Origin: Closterium sp. Naga37s-1
Lineage: Eukaryota; Streptophyta; Zygnematophyceae; Desmidiales; Closteriaceae
Direction of reading: 5' to 3'
DNA length: 64,000 nt
Assembly (NCBI GenBank): GCA_947471745.1
Contig: CANJKZ010000955.1
Span: forward strand, 1,981,501-2,045,500
The notes beneath the pieces were generated by a model. That model had not been told where the DNA came from. It ran no database searches and worked only from the letters and a program-made list of their open reading frames with translations. The position numbers and the translations under genes are program-made. Positions 34,801-45,000 of this stretch are shown piece by piece. Numbering within the stretch: position 1 is the stretch's first letter; each line of letters begins with the position of its first letter.

Positions 34801-37800
34801 CGCCCCTGCTGCCCGCGCTCGCCCGTGCAGCCCGCGCTCACCCCTGCAGCCGCACTCGCCTCTGCAGCCCGCTCTCGCCCCTGCAGCCGCGCTCGCCCCT
34901 GCAGCCACGCTCGCCCCTGCAGCCCGCGCTCGCCCCTGCAGCCCGCGCTCGCCCCTGCAGCCGCGCTCGCCTCTGCAGCCCGCGCTCGCCCCTGCAGCCA
35001 TGCTCGCCCCTGCAGCCCGCGCTCTCCCCTGCAGCCCACGCTTGCCCCTGCAGCCGCGCTCGCCCCTGCAGCCGCGCTCGCCCCTACTGCCCGTGCTCGC
35101 CCCTGCAGCCGCGCTCGCCTCTGCAGCCCGCGCTCGCCCCTGCAGCCGCGCTCGCCCATGCAGCCGCGCTCGCCCATGCAGCCCGTGCTCGCCCCTGCAG
35201 CCCGCGCTCTCCCCTGCAGCCACGCTCGCCCCTGCAGCCTGCGCTCGCCCCTGCAGCCCGCGCTCGCCCCTGCAGCCCGCGCTCGCCCCTGCAGCCGCGC
35301 TCGCCTCTGCAGCCCGCGCTCGCCCCTGCAGCCATGCTCGCCCCTGCAGCCCGCGCTCTCCCCTGCAGCCCACGCTTGCCCCTGCAGCCGCGCTCGCCCC
35401 TGCAGCCGCGCTCGCCCCTACTGCCCGTGCTCGCCCCTGCAGCCGCGCTCGCCTCTGCATCCCGCGCTCGCCCCTGCAGCCGCGCTCGCCCATGCAGCCG
35501 CGCTCGCCCCTGCAGCCCGTGCTCGCCCCTGCAGCCCGCGCTCTCCCCTGCAGCCACGCTCGCCCCTGCAGCCTGCGCTCGCCCCTGCAGCCCGCGCTCG
35601 GCCCTGCAGCCCGCGCTCGCCCCTGCAGCCCGCACTCGCCCCTGCAGCCGCGCTCGCCCCTGCAGCCGCACTCGCCTCTGCAGCCCGCACTCGCCTCTGC
35701 AGCCCGCGCTCGCCCCTGCTGCCCGCACTCGCCTCTGCATCCTGCGCTCACCCCTGCAGCCCGCGCTCGCCCCTGCAGCCGCGCTCGCCTCTGCAGCCCG
35801 CGCTCGCCCCTGCAGCCGTGCTCGCCCCTGCAGCCCGCGCTCTCCCCTGCAGCCCACGCTTGCCCCTGCAGCCGCGCTCGCCCCTGCAGCCGCGCTCGCC
35901 CCTACTGCCCGCGCTCGCCCTTGCAGCCGCGCTCGCCCCTGCTGCCCGCGCTCGCCCCTGCAGCCCGCGCTCACCCCTGCAGCCGCACTCGCCTCTGCAG
36001 CCCGCTCTCGCCCCTGCAGCCGCGCTCGCCCCTGCAGCCACGCTCGCCCCTGCAGCCCGCGCTCGCCCCTGCAGCCCGCGCTCGCCCCTGCAGCCGCGCT
36101 CGCCTCTGCAGCCCGCGCTCGCCCCTGCAGCCATGCTCGCCCCTGCAGCCCGCGCTCTCCCCTGCAGCCCACGCTTGCCCCTGCAGCCGCGCTCGCCCCT
36201 GCAGCCGCGCTCGCCCCTACTGCCCGTGCTCGCCCCTGCAGCCGCGCTCGCCTCTGCAGCCCGCGCTCGCCCCTGCAGCCGCGCTCGCCCATGCAGCCGC
36301 GCTCGCCCCTGCAGCCCGTGCTCGCCCCTGCAGCCCGCGCTCTCCCTGTTGGTGCAACCCTACGGTTTGCACTCGGCTTGTTGTCCGTGTGCGTGAATGT
36401 GTGTGTGTATGGAATGGTATGAGGGCATGGGATAATATATATTTCATGCTTATAATTGTGTGTGAATGTTGAGTCATGATGTCGAGTGTGTGTGTCGAGT
36501 CAATAGCGAGTTATCGCTAGACGCGTGTTACGCGGTCGTTTGTGTCTCGCGCGCGGTTTCTATTTTGTCGTGCGCGGTTTCTATTTTGTCCTGTGTCGAA
36601 CGTTCGGCGTGTCGCAGGTGTGTGCAGCAGACCCATCAAGAACTCAAGGATGAGTTTGTGATGAAGAGCCCGAGCCTTGGTGTCAAGCCTCAAGTGATTT
36701 CGAAGCTTGCCAAAAGGGTACACCTCAAGATATTGAAGATAGTTACATTACTTTGTGTAGTGTAACATTTCACTTGGTGTAGGCCCTAGTGAAGGGTAGT
36801 TTCGAGACCCTTCGTGGTTGGGGACAGTGTGGCACTGTTCCACATCACTGTACCTCGGCTCTTGGGGTTTGTAGGAGCTGGGAGTCATTCCCAACTCGCA
36901 ACTCTTCCTATCTTGTGTTCTAAGACTATAGTGGCTGCCATAGTACCGTTCGTTCAAACCGACGCTGTGTCGTCAATTCTTTATCAAATCGTGCAATCTA
37001 AATTGCTAATTGTAGACGACGTGAAGACGCTCCAGATCCAATTTGAATCAAGTCATTTGCAGCTGTGAGCAGAACGCTATCAACGTTTGAAGCCGCTGTG
37101 CAGAAATCCGTCTGTGCTCTCTATCTTTCGTTTTAGGCACATTCAAGCCTATTGTGCGTATAACACTCCCCTGCAGCCACGCTCGCCCCTGCAGCCTGCG
37201 CTCGCCCCTGCAGCCCGCGCTCGGCCCTGCAGCCCGCGCTCGCCCCTGCAGCCCGCACTCGCCCCTGCAGCCGCGCTCGCCCCTGCAGCTGCACTCGCCT
37301 CTGCAGCCCGCACTCGCCTCTGCAGCCCGCGCTCGCCCCTGCTGCCCGCACTCGCCTCTGCATCCCGCGCTCACCCCTGCAGCCCGCGCTCGCCCCTGCA
37401 GCCGCGCTCGCCTCTGCAGCCCGCGCTCGCCCCTGCAGCCGTGCTCGCCCCTGCAGCCCGCGCTCTCCCCTGCAGCCCACGCTTGCCCCTGCAGCCGCGC
37501 TCGCCCCTACAGCCGCGCTCGCCCCTACTGCCCGTGCTCGCCCCTGCAGCCGCGCTCGCCTCTGCAGCCCACGCTCGCCCCTGCAGCCGCGCTCGCCCAT
37601 GCAGCCGCGCTCGCCCCTGCAGCCCGTGCTCGCCCCTGCAGCCCGCGCTCTCCCCTGCAGCCACGCTCGCCCCTGCAGCCTGCGCTCGCCCCTGCAGCCC
37701 GCGCTCGGCCCTGCAGCCCGCGCTCGCCCCTGCAGCCCGCACTCGCCCCTGCAGCCGCGCTCGCCCCTGCAGCCGCACTCGCCTCTGCAGCCCGCACTCG

Positions 37801-39330
37801 CCTCTGCAGCCCGCGCTCGCCCCTGCTGCCCGCACTCGCCTCTGCATCCCGCGCTCACCCCTGCAGCCCGCGCTCGCCCCTGCAGCCGCGCTCGCCTCTG
37901 CAGCCCGCGCTCGCCCCTGCAGCCGTGCTCGCCCCTGCAGCCCGCGCTCTCCCCTGCAGCCCACGCTTGCCCCTGCAGCCGCGCTCGCCCCTGCAGCCGC
38001 GCTCGCCCCTACTGCCCGTGCTCGCCCCTGCAGCCGCGCTCGCCTCTGCAGCCCGCGCTCGCCCCTGCAGCCGCGCTCGCCCATGCAGCCGCGCTCGCCC
38101 CTGCAGCCCGCGCTCGCCCCTGCAGCCCGCGCTCTCCCCTGCAGCCACGCTCGCCCCTGCAGCCTGCGCTCGCCCCTGCAGCCCGCGCTCGGCCCTGCAG
38201 CCCGCGCTCGCCCCTGCAGCCCGCACTCGCCCCTGCAGCCGCGCTCGCCCCTGCAGCCGCACTCGCCTCTGCAGCCCGCACTCGCCTCTGCAGCCCGCGC
38301 TCGCCCCTGCTGCCCGCACTCGCCTCTGCATCCCGCGCTCACCCCTGCAGCCCGCGCTCGGCCCGGCAGCCGCGCTCGCCTCTGCAACCCGCGCTCGCCC
38401 CTGCAGCCGTGCTCGCCCCTGCAGCCCGCGCTCGCCCCTGCAGCCCGCGCTCGCCCCTGCAGCCGCGCTCGCCCCTGCAGCCACGCTCGCACCTACTGCC
38501 CGTGCTCGCCCCTGCAGCTGCGCTCGCCTCTGCAGCCCGCGCTCGCCCCTGCAGCCGCGCTCGCCCCTGCAGCCGCGCTCGCCCCTGCAGCCCGCGCTCG
38601 CCCCTGCAGCCGCGCTCGCCCCTGCAGCCCGCGCTCGCCCCTGCAGCCACGCTCGCCTCTGCAGCCTGCGCTCGCCCCTGCAGCCGTGCTCGCCCCTGCA
38701 GCCGCGCTCGCCCCTGCAGCCGCGCTCGCCCCTGCAGCCCGCGCTCGCCCCTGCAGCCGGCGCTCGCCCCTGCTGCCCGCACTCGCCCCTGCAGCCCGAA
38801 CTCGCCCCTGCAGCCGCGCTCGCCTCTGCAGCCCGCGCTCGCCCCTGCAGCCGCGCTCGCCCCTACTGCCCGCGCTCGCCCCTGCAGCCCGTGCTCGCCC
38901 CTGCAGCCGCGCTCACCCCTGCAGCCGTGCTCGCCCCTACTGCCCACGCTCGCCCCTGCAGCCCGCGCTCGCCCCTGCAGCCGCGCTCGCCCCTGCAGCC
39001 CGCGCTCGCCCCTGCTGCCCGCACTCGCCCCTGCAGCCCGCGCTCGCCCCTGCAGCCGCGCTCGCCTCTGCAGCCCGCGCTCGCCCCTGCAGCCGCGCTC
39101 GCCCCTGCAGCCGCGCTCGCCCTTGCAGCCCGCGCTCGCCCCTGCAGCCCACGCTCGCCCCTGCAGCCTGCGCTCGCCCCTGCAGCTCGCGCTCACCCCT
39201 GCTGCCCGCACTCGCCCCTGCAGCCCGCACTTGCCCCTGCAGCCGCGCTCGCCTCTGCAGCCCGCGCTCGCCCCTGCAGCCGCGCTCGCCCTTGCAGCCC
39301 GCGCTCGCCCCTGTAGCCCGCGCTCGACTC
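31840..39330 (+). repeat. giant 18/19-bp tandem array in the copia leader
   Basis: After a T-run and GCCCTGCCC-rich entry sequence, the unit CTGCAGCC(C)GCGCTCGCCC repeats for about 7.4 kb, interrupted only by the solo LTR at 36347-37165. Units of 18 and 19 bp alternate in a higher-order pattern: the marker GCGCTCTCCCCTGCAGCCCACGCTTGCCC recurs roughly every 250-500 bp, often about 335 bp. Frames of over 1,300 codons are open in several phases on both strands because the units lack stops; none is a gene. Leader arrays exist in the related elements but are under 1 kb there. Confidence 0.95.
36347..37165 (+). mobile_element. solo LTR of another LTR element, inside the leader array
   Basis: 819 bp of unrelated sequence interrupts the array. 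It starts TGTTGGTGCAACC and ends GCGTATAACA (TGTT...AACA ends). CTCCC is found on both sides (36342-36346 and 37166-37170), a 5-bp target duplication. No coding domain inside. It is best read as an LTR left by LTR-LTR recombination of a different family, inserted after the array had grown. Orientation is not certain. Confidence 0.82.
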
Positions 39331-39522
39331 TGCACGCTGCCTGCGCGCTCCTGCCCTGCCTCGAGCGTACTGCCAACTGCCGCTACCGCCTGCGCACGCT
39401 CCTACAGTTGCTACCGCTATTGCTCCTACCACTGCTGCCACTGCACCTACCGTTCCAGCTACCGCCACTGCAGTCGCTACTTTAAACCTTTCGCCGCTGC
39501 TGCTGACTGCCACTGCCTACCA

Positions 39523-42500
39523 TGGCCACTATCACTGTCCTACGTCAGCGGCAACCGAGTGTGCAGGAGTCTCTCTCGCCGTAGCAGCTTCGCGAGTGGG
39601 CTATCTGGTGGGCCAGCCCTGGTGGCAGAGCTAGCCGTGCTAGTCGGCGGAAGCCGCTTTCGCCACAGCAGCGTCGTGAGTGGGCTGTCCGGTGGGGTGC
39701 TACTACTAGAGGTACCTGTGAGTCTACTCCTGCTGGTAGTGCCGCTAGTAGATGCGGAAGTTCTGGGGGTGGACAGCAGCAGTAGCAGCGTCCGCTGGAG
39801 ACTCACTCCCCGCAGCAGCTTCGTGAGTGGGCTGTCCGGTGGGGCAGCCCCGGGGGCAGAGGGTTTCGGGGTACTCATACTGGGGGTGTAGAGGCACCTG
39901 GTTGCGTAGAGGCTACTAGTCTCGATGCGTGTGACTCAGCTAGTGCTGGGGCAGAGCCTGTGGAGGCCTTGCACACTTTTACCCAAGACTTGGGCGCGTC
40001 TTGCTGTTTCTTCCGCGACAGAAACACAGTAACACCGAGGACCTCCTAGTCCTGCGGCAGCACTGTGACCGAGGTGGTGAGTTTTGCTCCCGCCTCCTCG
40101 AGGACTTCTGTGGTGCTGACGGCATCGTCCAGTCGTACACGCTTCCGGCCTCTCCACAGCAGAATGGGATTGCCGAGCGCCGCATTGGTCTAGTCATGGA
40201 GGTTGCTCGCACCTCTATGATCCATGCAGTTGCTCCCCTTTTTTTGTGGCCGTTTGCGGTCCGATACGCCGCTGAGCAGCTCAACCTCTGACCCCATGTC
40301 TCCCACCCGGAGACCTCCACCACTTTGTGGTGGACGGGCGAGGTTGGTGATGCGTCGGCATTTTTGGTCTGGGGTTCCCTCTCTCTTCGGTGCGTGTTCC
40401 TTGGCTTTCCCAGCGACGCACCGCCCTGGCAGTTTAACCTCGCGGGCTCTCGTCGTGTGCTGTCCTCCCAGGACGTCACCTTTGACGAGTCCGTCTGCTT
40501 CTACCGTCTTCACCTGCACCGCAGTTCCCCGGTAGCCCTCCCGCCTCTCTCCCTGGTGGACGACACCCCCCCCCCCCCGGTAGCCCCCCTCCCTCCTCCC
40601 GGTCCCGCTCCCTCAGGTGTGTCTCAGGTAGACCCACCCCCCTTGGTTGAGCCTTTGGAGGTCTCCTTAGACACCTCTGGCCCAGCTGAGGGGGGTGACC
40701 AGACTGCTACCGACACCGTGGTCCCTCGCCGCTCCGCGCGCTTGGCGGTCCCTCCTGGTTTTCAGCCTCGACCGTCTTCACCGCCTCTGCGGCCCGTCGC
40801 TGTGGACTCTGGTGCTGCTGGAGGTGGTGACAGTGGGGGTGTGGACTCTGGGGGTGCTGGCTCTGGGGGTGCTGCGAGTCCTACGGGTGCAGGGGGTTAT
40901 CGAGGTGCTGCTGCTGGAGGTTCTGCGGGTGGAGGTGCTGGTGGTGCTGGTGCTGGTGGTGCTGGTGCACGTTGGCAGGAGACTCTCTTGCTGGAGCGGC
41001 TTCGCGAGTGGGCTGTCTGTTGGGGCAGTCTTGGTGGTGGCGCTTGGCGTGCTAGAGCTGCAGGTTCTGGAGGTGCTGACCCTGGAGGTGCTAGTGCTGG
41101 TGTTCTTGGAGTTGGCAGTGCTGGAGGTACAGGTACAGGTGCTACTGGAGGTACTGGAGGTGCTGCTGCTGTGGGTGCTGCTGCGAGTGGTCCTGGATCA
41201 CGTCGCCTGGAGCCTCTCTCGCCGGAGCGGCTTCGCGAGTGGGCTGTCCGTTGGGGCAGTCCTGGTGGTGGCACTAGATGTGCCGGAGCTGCAGGTTCTG
41301 GAGGTGCTGGCCTTGGAGGTGCTAGTGCTGGTGTTCCTGGTACTGGAGACACAGGTGCTGCTGGAGGTACTGGAGGCGCAGGTGCTGCTGGAGGTACTGG
41401 AGGTGCTGGCCCTGGAGGTGCTAGTGCTGGTGTTCCTGGAGTTGGCCGTGCTGGAAGTACTGGTACTGGAAGCGGTGCTGACACTGGAGGTACTACTGGA
41501 GGTACTAGAGTTAGTGGTGCTAGTCGGCAGGAGTCGCTCTCGCCGCTGCAGCTTCGCGAGTGGGCTGTCCGTTGGGGCAGTCCCGGTGGTGGAGCTGCAG
41601 GTACTGGTTATGGGGGTGCTGTTGCTACTAGAGCTGGAGGTTCTGGGGGTGCGACTACTCAGCCGCAGCCGTCTGCACTTCGTCACCTTCTCAGTCTCCC
41701 GCCTGCTGCTACTGAGTTCCCGGTTGCTGGTACTACTCCTCCGTTACTGTTCCCACCGACTGACCAGTCTCAGCCACATCTACTGCCTGGCTCCCCGCTG
41801 CCTGCTCCTGCTCCTCACACTGAGGTGACTGCGTCCCTGACTGCGCGTCGTGAGCCTGAGACTCGTGCTTCCACTCCTGAGTGTCGAGAGCCTGAGACTA
41901 GAGCTTCTATCCTTGCTCGTGTTCGTCGTCCTCGTGCTCCGGCTGTACCAGGCACTCACGATAGAGTCTGCTGCTGCGTCTGCCTTAGTTGCTGAGCTTG
42001 TTGACTTTGCCGCTTTGTGCCGCCTTGAGTACACTGCGAGTCTTGTTATTTACTCTTCCTGTCCTCCGTCCGTCAAGGGTGAGCTTGCCCTTGGCCATGA
42101 CGTCCTTGGGGACATGAACTTTGAGCTGGAGTGCCTAGAGGCCGCTGCACCTCATCTCGCATCCACGCTACTTTGCCCTGAGGGAAACCCGGATGCACTG
42201 GACATCCCGACCCCACGCACTTACGCAGAGGCGATCACGGGTGAGTACTCCTCTCAGTGGCAGGCAGCCATGGACGCAGAGATGGCTTCCTGGAAGTCCA
42301 CAGGCACCTACGTCGATGAGGTTCCCCCACCTGGGGCGAACATAGTCGATGGCATGTAGATTTTCAGGGCGAAGCGGCCGCCGGGTTCTCCGCCTGCCTT
42401 CAAGGCGCGTTACGTTGCACGAGGCTTCAGTCAGCGTGAGGGGGTCGACTTCTTTCAGACCTTCTCCCCCACCCCAAAGATGACCAATCTTCGGGTGCTT

Positions 42501-43784
42501 CTGCACGTTGTAGCACAGCGCGACTATGAGCTGCACTCCCTCGACTTCTCGACGGCCTTCTTACAGGGCAGCCTTCACGAGGCTATCTGGTTGTGCCGTC
42601 CACGTAGCTTCACTGGGTCGTTTCCCAAGGGTACCCAGTGGAGTCTTCGGCGACCAGTCTACGGCCTACGACAGGAGCCCCGCGAGTGGCACAATACACT
42701 AAGGACTACACTTGCGGCTCTTGGCTTCGCTCCCTTGACTGCTGACCCTTCGCTGTTTCTGCGCACTGACACTTCTCTACCGCCGTTCTACGTACTCGTC
42801 TACATTGACGACTTGGTTTTTGCTATTGCTGACACTAAGGCTCTGGCCTTGGTGAAGGCGGAGCTGCATGAGAGACACACCTGCACTGACCTGGGTGAGC
42901 TGCGGAGCTATCTTGGCTTGCAGATCACCCGGGACAGAGCACAGCGCACCATCACCCTGACTTAGTCACACATGGTGCAGCAGGTCCTTCAGCGCTTCGA
43001 CTTCACACAGGCCTTGCCACAGCCCACTCCTCTGTCTACCGGCCACCCGCTCTCAGCTCCACCTTCAGACGAGTCCGTAGAGCCGAGTGGTCCGTAACCA
43101 GAGCTTATGGGTTGCCTCATGTACCTGATGACGTGCACACGATCTGACCTCGCGTACCCTCTCAGCCTCCTACCTCACTACGTGACTCCCGGTAGACACC
43201 GAAAGGTGCACTGGGAAGCTACGAAGAGGGTATTTCGTTACTTGTGCAGTACATCGAGCATGTGCCTCGTGCTTGGAGGACTGGGTTCAGCTGTTCTCAC
43301 CGGTGACTCAGACGCTTCTTGGGCTAACGACCAGACGACTCACCGGTCGACACAAGGGTACAGTTTCAGCCTCGGCACCGGTTCTGTCTCGTGGAGGTCC
43401 ACTCGCTCTTCTTCTGTACTTAGTTCCAGCTATGAGGCCGAGATCTACGCTGGGGCTATGGCTGCACAGGAGCTCCGCTGGCTGACCTACTTGCTGACCG
43501 ACTTGGGTGAGCGGCCTCGTTCTCCTCCAGTTCTGTACGTTGACAACAAGGCCATGATTTCCTCGTTTCACGGCCAGAGACTAGAGCACAGAACGAAGCA
43601 CATTGCTCTCCGTTACTTCCTCACGCAAGAGCTGCAGCAGCGTGGTCAGCTTCGTCTTGCGTACGTGGCCACACAGGCCAACACTGCTGATGTCTTCACC
43701 AAGGCCCTTAGGTCTAGTGATCTTCAGTGTTTTTGCACTGCTCTTGGGCTTGTGCCCACTCTGCTTCACCTGCTTGTCTCTTGA
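39523..43784 (+). pseudogene. copia pol region of the giant-leader element
   Basis: The region begins MATITVLRQRQPS. The N-terminal part repeats a LSPQQLREW-type module. Integrase motifs (HCDRGGEF near 40.06 kb, SPQQNGIAERRIG near 40.15 kb), a Gly-rich linker with three more of those modules, RT (WKSTGTYVDEVPPPGANIV near 42.3 kb, YIDDLVFA near 42.81 kb) and RNase H (GDSDASWAND near 43.3 kb, LYVDNKAM near 43.54 kb) follow. Fossil with at least five breaks; it cannot supply enzymes. Confidence 0.88.
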
Positions 43785-44000
43785 CCTTGCCTTGCACTTG
43801 CTGTACTCTGATATATGTTATTATACCTGCATGTTTGCTCTTGCTAGGTTGTGATCAGTGTACTGCAATTGCTACTATAAACTCTGCATGTGAACTGGCC
43901 CTGTGGCCGCTTGCTTGTGCTCAGAATGTATGGTGATCTTGAGACCCACTCAGAGCTTTGCTTTGTTTGCTTCGCTTGACTGGTCTTGTGACCGTTTTTT

Positions 44001-44025
44001 GTCCCCCACTTAACCTATGGGGGTC
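44001..44025 (+). promoter_or_regulatory. polypurine hairpin of the giant-leader element
   Basis: GTCCCCCACTTAACCTATGGGGGTC abuts the LTR; the C and G arms pair. Confidence 0.62.
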
Positions 44026-44151
44026 TGTCAAACATTAAATATTGCTGTAGCTACATTGGGGTACTGAGTAGTGAGTACAATCCATTAGGGTGGTCATATT
44101 TGTATCACCATCCTTGCTAGTCCATCTCATTCCTGTCTTCCTATTATGACA
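44026..44151 (+). repeat. 3' LTR of the giant-leader copia element
   Basis: 126 bp, TGTCAAACATTAAATATTGC...CCTATTATGACA. GGCCT follows at 44152-44156, matching the left flank. Confidence 0.92.
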
Positions 44152-44156
44152 GGCCT

Positions 44157-44650
44157 ACGCTTCGGGACTAGCCCGAACCTTGATGCCAGCCTAGCACTAG
44201 CTAGCTCGCATGCACCGCGTAACCGTTGCATGTATTCGCACATAAGTATTCGCTCATGCCTTCGCTCATACTTTGTACTTTTGACCCACATAGTGCAATC
44301 CTCGCTACCTTGTTCCATTGCAACAGTAACAATTGGTATTCAGAGCCACTTTCCTTTCGGACTGCGCATCTCCGCACCCCAGGAAATCAACTTTTGATTT
44401 TTGCTCGAAGGGACTCACGCCCCTTCGCACCTAGGAGTCGCTGTCCTCGCGTTCTCTTATAAACGCGTGCAGCCAGGACTGCGCCTAGGACTAAGCTGAG
44501 CCGACGCCCTTCAAAATGGCCAAGCACATCGACGTCACGAGTCTCATGTAAGAGCGCTTGAACGAACTGCTGCAGCAACTACACGAAAGCTCCGAAGAAA
44601 TTGCGGCGCTGACGGCAGAACAAACGTCCTATTAGAATCTAGCGAGAAGG
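44157..44650 (+). mobile_element. 5' piece of another LTR retroelement (family uncertain, Ty3-like?)
   Basis: TGGTATTCAGAGCC at 44334-44347 is a tRNA-iMet-type primer site, preceded by GTAACA, a possible LTR end. About 170 bp downstream a reading begins MAKHIDVTSLM and continues as a Glu/Gln/Leu-rich helical stretch (RLNELLQQLHESSEEIAAL), as in coiled-coil Gag starts of Ty3-like elements. Both flanking copia elements interrupt it. Broken fossil; family assignment is weak. Confidence 0.45.
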
Positions 44651-44683
44651 ATGGTCGATTAGGTAAGGGGGGGGATACAAGAG

Positions 44684-44761
44684 TGTCGAGAAATGTTGTG
44701 TACCCTCTAAGGATAACCCCTACATAGCCTAGAAAGATAGAAAGCAAAAAATGGTTTGACA
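44684..44761 (-). repeat. 3' LTR of the broken copia element (outer end uncertain)
   Basis: The minus strand starts TGTCAAACCATTTTTTGC; the GGGTACA and CTTGTATCC motifs match the other LTRs, the latter lying to the left of 44684. The LTR therefore probably extends further left than this conservative boundary. Confidence 0.6.
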
Positions 44762-44785
44762 CACTCCCATAGGTGAAGTAGGGGA
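44762..44785 (-). promoter_or_regulatory. polypurine hairpin of the broken copia element
   Basis: The minus strand reads CCCCTACTTCACCTATGGGAGTG into the LTR; it is the most degraded of the five hairpins. Confidence 0.5.
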
Positions 44786-45000
44786 TAGCCAAACCAAACA
44801 GTGGTCACAAGACCAATCAGGAGAAGCGAACAAAGCAAAGCCCAAGGTGAATATCAAGATCACCACGCAGTCTAAGCACAAGCAAGCGGCCACAAGGCCA
44901 GTTCACATGCAGAGTTATAGAAACACAAGCAGTATAGTGACCACAACCTAGCAAGAGCAAGCATGCAGGTACATATATAGAGACCACAGTACAAGGAAAG

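Larger units (their letters stand above)
31679..44151 (+). mobile_element. full-length Ty1/copia element with a giant leader array (12.5 kb)
   Basis: 126-bp LTRs at 31679-31804 and 44026-44151 differ by about seven bases and two small indels, so it is clearly older than the element at 4958-12194. GGCCT flanks both sides (31674-31678 and 44152-44156). Order on +: LTR, primer site, GGGCCCACC, tandem leader array of about 7.4 kb, pol region (39.5-43.8 kb), polypurine hairpin, LTR. A solo LTR of another family sits inside the array. The coding part is a fossil with many breaks (at least five), and a typical gag was not recognised. Confidence 0.93.

Noticed and set aside
31900-39330. Very long open frames (over 1,300 codons) on both strands
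   Set aside because: They are built entirely from 18/19-bp units without stop codons; several phases and both strands are open at once, so there is no sign of coding selection.
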